Positions 61,035-64,000 of a stretch of 64,000 nucleotides of DNA are shown here, one piece after another (the first letter of the stretch is position 1; each line of letters opens with the position of its first letter). The translations under genes and the position numbers were made by a program. The stretch lies in assembly GCA_959026725.1 (NCBI GenBank), contig CAUFMG010000011.1, positions 24,218 through 88,217 on the forward strand, in the 5' to 3' direction. Under the pieces are notes generated by a model that saw nothing but the letters and a program-made list of their open reading frames with translations, was not told the origin of the DNA and did no database searches. Source of the DNA: an uncultured Collinsella sp. (lineage in GTDB: Bacteria; Actinomycetota; Coriobacteriia; Coriobacteriales; Coriobacteriaceae).

Positions 61035-61123
61035 AAATAACACCCCACAACAGGAAGCAAACAAACAAAAGCACTACCCAGTGTACTCCCAAGCAAAGGC
61101 ACCGTCCCAACCAGCCCCCATAC

Positions 61124-61153
61124 AAAAACGTGCCGCCCCAAAAGGGGCGGCAC
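61124..61153 (-). terminator. terminator downstream of rubrerythrin
   Basis: A perfect 10-bp stem GTGCCGCCCC-TTTT-GGGGCGGCAC followed on the minus strand by GTTTTTG. The sequence AAAAGCTGATAAGAAGTTTG before it duplicates the one at 60402. Confidence 0.82.
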
Positions 61154-61205
61154 ACAAACTTCTTATCAGCTTTTCAGTAGCGAGCACGCGACGACCCAAC
61201 GCGGG

Positions 61206-61285
61206 CCGGGAGGGCGGGATTACCTTCCCTCAACGCGACCCTGCGGAGCCGTGAGCGGGGAGGGAAGGTAATCCCGCCCTCCCGG
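61206..61285 (-). repeat. 80-base hairpin with 26-bp perfect arms after rubrerythrin
   Basis: Arms 61206-61231 and 61260-61285 are perfect inverted copies (core GGGCGGGATTACC). The 28-base loop contains CCCTGCGGAGCC. It lies 24 bases after the rubrerythrin stop. Placement and size recall family A (1561, 11607), but the centre differs, so it is a separate family or a diverged member. Confidence 0.75.
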
Positions 61286-61309
61286 ACCAGCTCATGTCAG
61301 CGCCACGCG

Positions 61310-61849
61310 CTAGTAGTTCACCACCTGCTCCTCAAAGTACGCCTTCGGGTGGTTACACACCGGGCACACCTCAGGCGCCTCGGCACCAACGTGCAGGTGC
61401 CCGCAGTTCAGGCACTTCCACACCTTCACGCCCTCACGCTCAAACACCTCGCCCGACTCGATGCGCTCGACGAGCTTGTTGTAGCGCTCCTCATGGGCCT
61501 TCTCGACTGCGGCGACACCACGGAACTTTGCGGCAATCTCGGCAAAGCCCTCTTCCTCGGCGGTCTTGGCAAACTCGTCGTACATCGTGGTCCACTCGTA
61601 GTTCTCACCCGCGGCGGCATCGCGCAGATTGTCCAGGGTATCGGGGACGGCGCCATCGTGCAGATACTTAAACCACAGTTTGGCGTGCTCGGACTCGTTG
61701 CCAGCCGTCTCGGCAAAGATGTTCGAGATCTGAACGTAGCCGTCCTTCTTGGCCTTGGAGGCATAGTAGCGATACTTGGTGTGTGCCTGGGACTCACCGG
61801 CAAAAGCAGTCTCGAGGTTCTTCTTGGTTTGGGAGTTCTCAAAATCCAT
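61310..61849 (-). CDS. rubrerythrin
   Basis: A 179-residue non-haem iron protein that reduces peroxide in anaerobes. The ferritin-like four-helix domain (about 1-140) has the diiron ligands in AFAGESQAHTKY, EVAGNESEHAKLWF-like AETAGNESEHAKLW, and RGVAAVEKAHEERY. The C-terminal rubredoxin-like domain has two CxxC knuckles, CLNC and CPVC. I use ATG 61849 rather than the TTG at 61867. An Rrf2 regulator gene lies 1 kb upstream and could respond to the same stress. Confidence 0.93.
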   Translation of the reverse strand: MDFENSQTKKNLETAFAGESQAHTKYRYYASKAKKDGYVQISNIFAETAGNESEHAKLWFKYLHDGAVPDTLDNLRDAAAGENYEWTTMYDEFAKTAEEEGFAEIAAKFRGVAAVEKAHEERYNKLVERIESGEVFEREGVKVWKCLNCGHLHVGAEAPEVCPVCNHPKAYFEEQVVNY

Positions 61850-61963
61850 AGGTGTACTTCCCTTCAACGCATACCGCCCGTAGGCTTCGAGCGGCCTCGT
61901 CTTTAGGATGCCCTCATGCCGGAAATCTAAACCTTACAATCCTGTTCTTCAGATTTGCACAGG

Positions 61964-62869
61964 CTAGATGCTCAGCCAGCGATCGCCCTCGGCTCGGCAA
62001 AAGCCCTCACGCTCCAGGTCGGCTAGAATGCCCGCGACAAGCTCGCGCTCGACCGGTCCACGCCCAGCCGCCGCTTCCATCTCGTTAACGCCCACCACGA
62101 CATCAGCAAGCGTAGTCCCCGCCGGCTGGCCATCGCGCGCTGCCAGCAACATGCGCACGATATGCGCGCGCTTTTGGCGACGTGAGCCCTCAAACTTTGA
62201 CTGACGGCTATAGCCCGCCGAACGCCTAGACGGATTGGGCAACGTCTTTTTTAGATATGCGCCGTAATCCAGCAACGCGTAATACCACGCGCGCGGCGTG
62301 TCGGCATCATCGAGCGGCACGGCAAAGGGAGCGGTCTCGTCCGCCAACGCACCAGGGGCCGCCGGACAGGCCGCCTGAATCAGCGGCACCAGCTCGCGAT
62401 CGGGAACAGCCGGTACATCGGGAAAGAAGTGATGCAGAAAGACCGTGCGCACGTTGGTCTCCAGATACACGCCCGGAAGATCAAACGCAAACGACCGGAT
62501 ACCTTGCGCCGTTGCCGGTCCAATACCAGGCAGAGCGACCAAGTCACGCGTCTCGTGCGGAAACTCCCCACCCCAATCCTCTACGACCCGTTGAGCGGCC
62601 TTGTGGAGCGCCAGAGCACGTCGGTTGTAGCCCATCCCCTGCCAAGCGTCCAAAACATCGGAAGGCGCGGCCTGGGCAAGCGCCTGCACGGTCGGAAAGC
62701 GATCGAGCCACGCCGGCATGCGCGTCTCCACGCGCGGCACCTGTGTTTGCTGCAGCATGACCTCGGAAAGCCAAATGATGTACGGATCGCGCGTGCGGCG
62801 CCACGGAAGGTCGCGATAACGCAGGACCCCTTCCGAACGAATCATCGAACGAAAGGGGTCCTGAATCAT
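61964..62869 (-). CDS. MutY-like DNA glycosylase lacking the Fe-S cluster
   Basis: A 301-residue helix-hairpin-helix glycosylase. The MutY-type catalytic Glu region is intact (WLSEVMLQQTQV, with WRRTRDPY before it), as is the LPGIGPATAQGI hairpin. Where MutY has the catalytic Asp (LDGNV) this protein has Glu (LETNV), and the four Fe-S cysteines are absent; that region reads NPSRRSAGYSRQSKFEGSRRQ. The C-terminal NUDIX-like 8-oxoG domain is also missing. A subgroup of such Fe-S-free MutY relatives is known. Adenine excision activity is uncertain. AAGGAG precedes the ATG. It follows the Rrf2 gene by 21 bases. Confidence 0.82.
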   Translation of the reverse strand: MIQDPFRSMIRSEGVLRYRDLPWRRTRDPYIIWLSEVMLQQTQVPRVETRMPAWLDRFPTVQALAQAAPSDVLDAWQGMGYNRRALALHKAAQRVVEDWGGEFPHETRDLVALPGIGPATAQGIRSFAFDLPGVYLETNVRTVFLHHFFPDVPAVPDRELVPLIQAACPAAPGALADETAPFAVPLDDADTPRAWYYALLDYGAYLKKTLPNPSRRSAGYSRQSKFEGSRRQKRAHIVRMLLAARDGQPAGTTLADVVVGVNEMEAAAGRGPVERELVAGILADLEREGFCRAEGDRWLSI

Positions 62870-62890
62870 GGCTATGCTCCTTATGCGGCG

Positions 62891-63376
62891 CTATTCCTCC
62901 CGGCAAGCACATGCACAGGCAGCGTACTCGGGAAACGCGTCGCGGTCGGCGAATTTGGAATCGACGGCCGGGAACTGGCGGTGAGCGACGATGTCGCCGA
63001 GCGAAACGGAATCGAGGTAGTCGCGCATCAACGCTTGAGCTCCGGCCCACAGGGGATGATAGCAGCACGTGCCCATGCGTGCACAGTCGCCATCGGGTGC
63101 GGTGCAATCATTCATAACCATAGGGCCCTGAACGGCCTCGACGACCTGACGAATGGTAACGTCGTCCGGACTGACCTTGAGACGCATGCCACCGTGGACG
63201 CCACGCAGGCTCTCCACAATACCGGCCTGGACCAAACCGTGCTGAATCGAGCGGGCAAACGAATACGGGACATTGACCTCTTCGGCAGCGGTGCGAACAG
63301 AAAGCAAACGCTCCGGATCCTCGGCAAGCATCGCCAACATACGAAGGGCGTAATCAGTCTTCCTCGATATGTCCAT
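62891..63376 (-). CDS. Rrf2-family transcriptional regulator
   Basis: A 161-residue regulator. The N-terminal winged helix (MDISRKTDYALRMLAML, then VPYSFARSIQHGLVQAGIVESLRGVHGGMRL) is standard. A cysteine cluster C-x7-C-x5-CC (about 103-118: NDCTAPDGDCARMGTCCYH) could hold an Fe-S cluster, as in IscR/NsrR, so it likely senses iron, oxygen or NO. Its C-terminus CACACREE is also Cys-rich. AAAGGGG precedes ATG 63376. Co-transcribed with the MutY-like gene. Confidence 0.88.
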   Translation of the reverse strand: MDISRKTDYALRMLAMLAEDPERLLSVRTAAEEVNVPYSFARSIQHGLVQAGIVESLRGVHGGMRLKVSPDDVTIRQVVEAVQGPMVMNDCTAPDGDCARMGTCCYHPLWAGAQALMRDYLDSVSLGDIVAHRQFPAVDSKFADRDAFPEYAACACACREE

Positions 63377-63696
63377 TTTTCCCCTTTCAAGGAATACGAA
63401 CAGCTCGAACGAGCTCCGGGGCCGAGCTTGTGTCGAGACGCTAAATGACCGCAGGGCATCCAAATGGTAAATCGGATATCCACTGAGTGCCGCGCTTGGA
63501 GCGAAATGCATCAGATGCGGCCTACAGTGCAATTTAGTATAACCTAACCCCCTGTCTCGTTGAACAGGTGTTGCGCAACAAAGCTGTTGTTTAGACAGAT
63601 ATGCTTATTAGATTTTACTTGCGTTCCTGAAGGGGCGGGGATTCTGGGCGAAGATGCGCTAGGGCGATCGTTCTACCGAAACAAAATGCATCAAAC
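63377..63696. other. gene-free spacer upstream of the Rrf2 gene
   Basis: No gene seen. AT-rich promoter-like DNA is present at 63530-63620 (TTAGTATAACC, CTTATTAGATTTTA). It should hold the leftward promoter of the Rrf2-mutY unit. Confidence 0.35.
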
Positions 63697-63726
63697 GCAA
63701 AAAGCCACGTCCGAAGACGTGGCTTT
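63697..63726 (-). terminator. terminator of tRNA-Asp
   Basis: Stem AAAGCCACGTC/GACGTGGCTTT followed on the minus strand by a T-run, 9 bases after the tRNA 3' end. Confidence 0.85.
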
Positions 63727-63734
63727 AATTGCGT

Positions 63735-63812
<78 letters not shown>

Positions 63813-64000
63813 AGGCAGGCGTTCGCGTTTGTTTCCGCTCGCGTGCGCTGCGGGGATTAGTATACACAGAAGTCTGTCCGGCGCGCAACAACTTTTTTGA
63901 AAAAATTTTTGGGGCCATCCGGGAGGGTCTCCGGGCTGGGGGCGGGGGTTAAGTTTGCTGCTCTACAGTCCTGCGCAAGACGGAAAGCACATTAAGTGCT
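63813..64000. other. right-edge spacer
   Basis: It holds the probable tRNA-Asp promoter (-10 TATACT on the minus strand near 63859-63864, 18 bases from TTGCGC). Nothing further is recognised before the window ends. Confidence 0.35.

Overview
The window reads as a chromosomal segment from a high-GC, mostly anaerobic gut-type actinobacterium. It looks most like Collinsella or a close relative (Coriobacteriia). That is an inference from gene style, an actinobacterial-type T-box before pheST, mannose-family PTS genes, FrlB-like SIS enzymes with GntR/UTRA regulators, and many short intergenic palindromes. No rRNA operon, CRISPR array, transposase, prophage or replication origin was seen.

Layout. 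Bases 1-1401 hold an AT-richer cassette: a cut-off leftward gene, then a membrane-anchored thioredoxin-like protein, a signal-peptide protein with two C-terminal cysteines, and a small membrane protein. From 1667 to 22680 lie mainly housekeeping genes: a calcium-type P-ATPase, pyruvate kinase, a nickel/cobalt ECF transporter (cbiMQO), pheST behind a T-box, an M32 carboxypeptidase, glmM, a DUF4012 envelope protein and a DMT exporter. tRNA-Val(GAC) at 22970 is followed by poorly known small genes to about 25457. Next come an M16C peptidase, 5-formyl-THF cyclo-ligase, an AbiEi/DUF559-like protein, metA and a lactate/2-hydroxyacid dehydrogenase.

Bases 33719-48403 form a sugar-amine catabolic neighbourhood. 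It holds three FrlB/GfrF-like SIS proteins, three GntR/UTRA regulators, a mannose-family PTS (fused EIIAB, EIIC, EIID), a HAD phosphatase, a DMT transporter and recQ. A near-palindromic 13-bp site (ACGTATA-WR-ACGT type) lies before one GntR gene, before the PTS operon and, less perfectly, before the DMT transporter, so a small regulon is likely. The other two GntR genes have different repeated sites beside their own SIS genes.

The right part carries GNAT, threonine aldolase, PAP2, mfd, nth, an ABC exporter, rmuC, small membrane proteins, rubrerythrin, an Fe-S-less MutY-like glycosylase, an Rrf2 regulator and tRNA-Asp(GTC).

The most unusual content is intergenic. One roughly 150-200-nt structured element occurs three times, always directly after a stop codon and in the same orientation. 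Its invariant islands are joined by stems of different sequence that still pair. A second 95-nt hairpin family (two copies, same 3' placement) also shows compensatory changes. At least six further palindromic repeat families are present. These 3' elements and the 1-1401 cassette are the best candidates for undescribed biology here.
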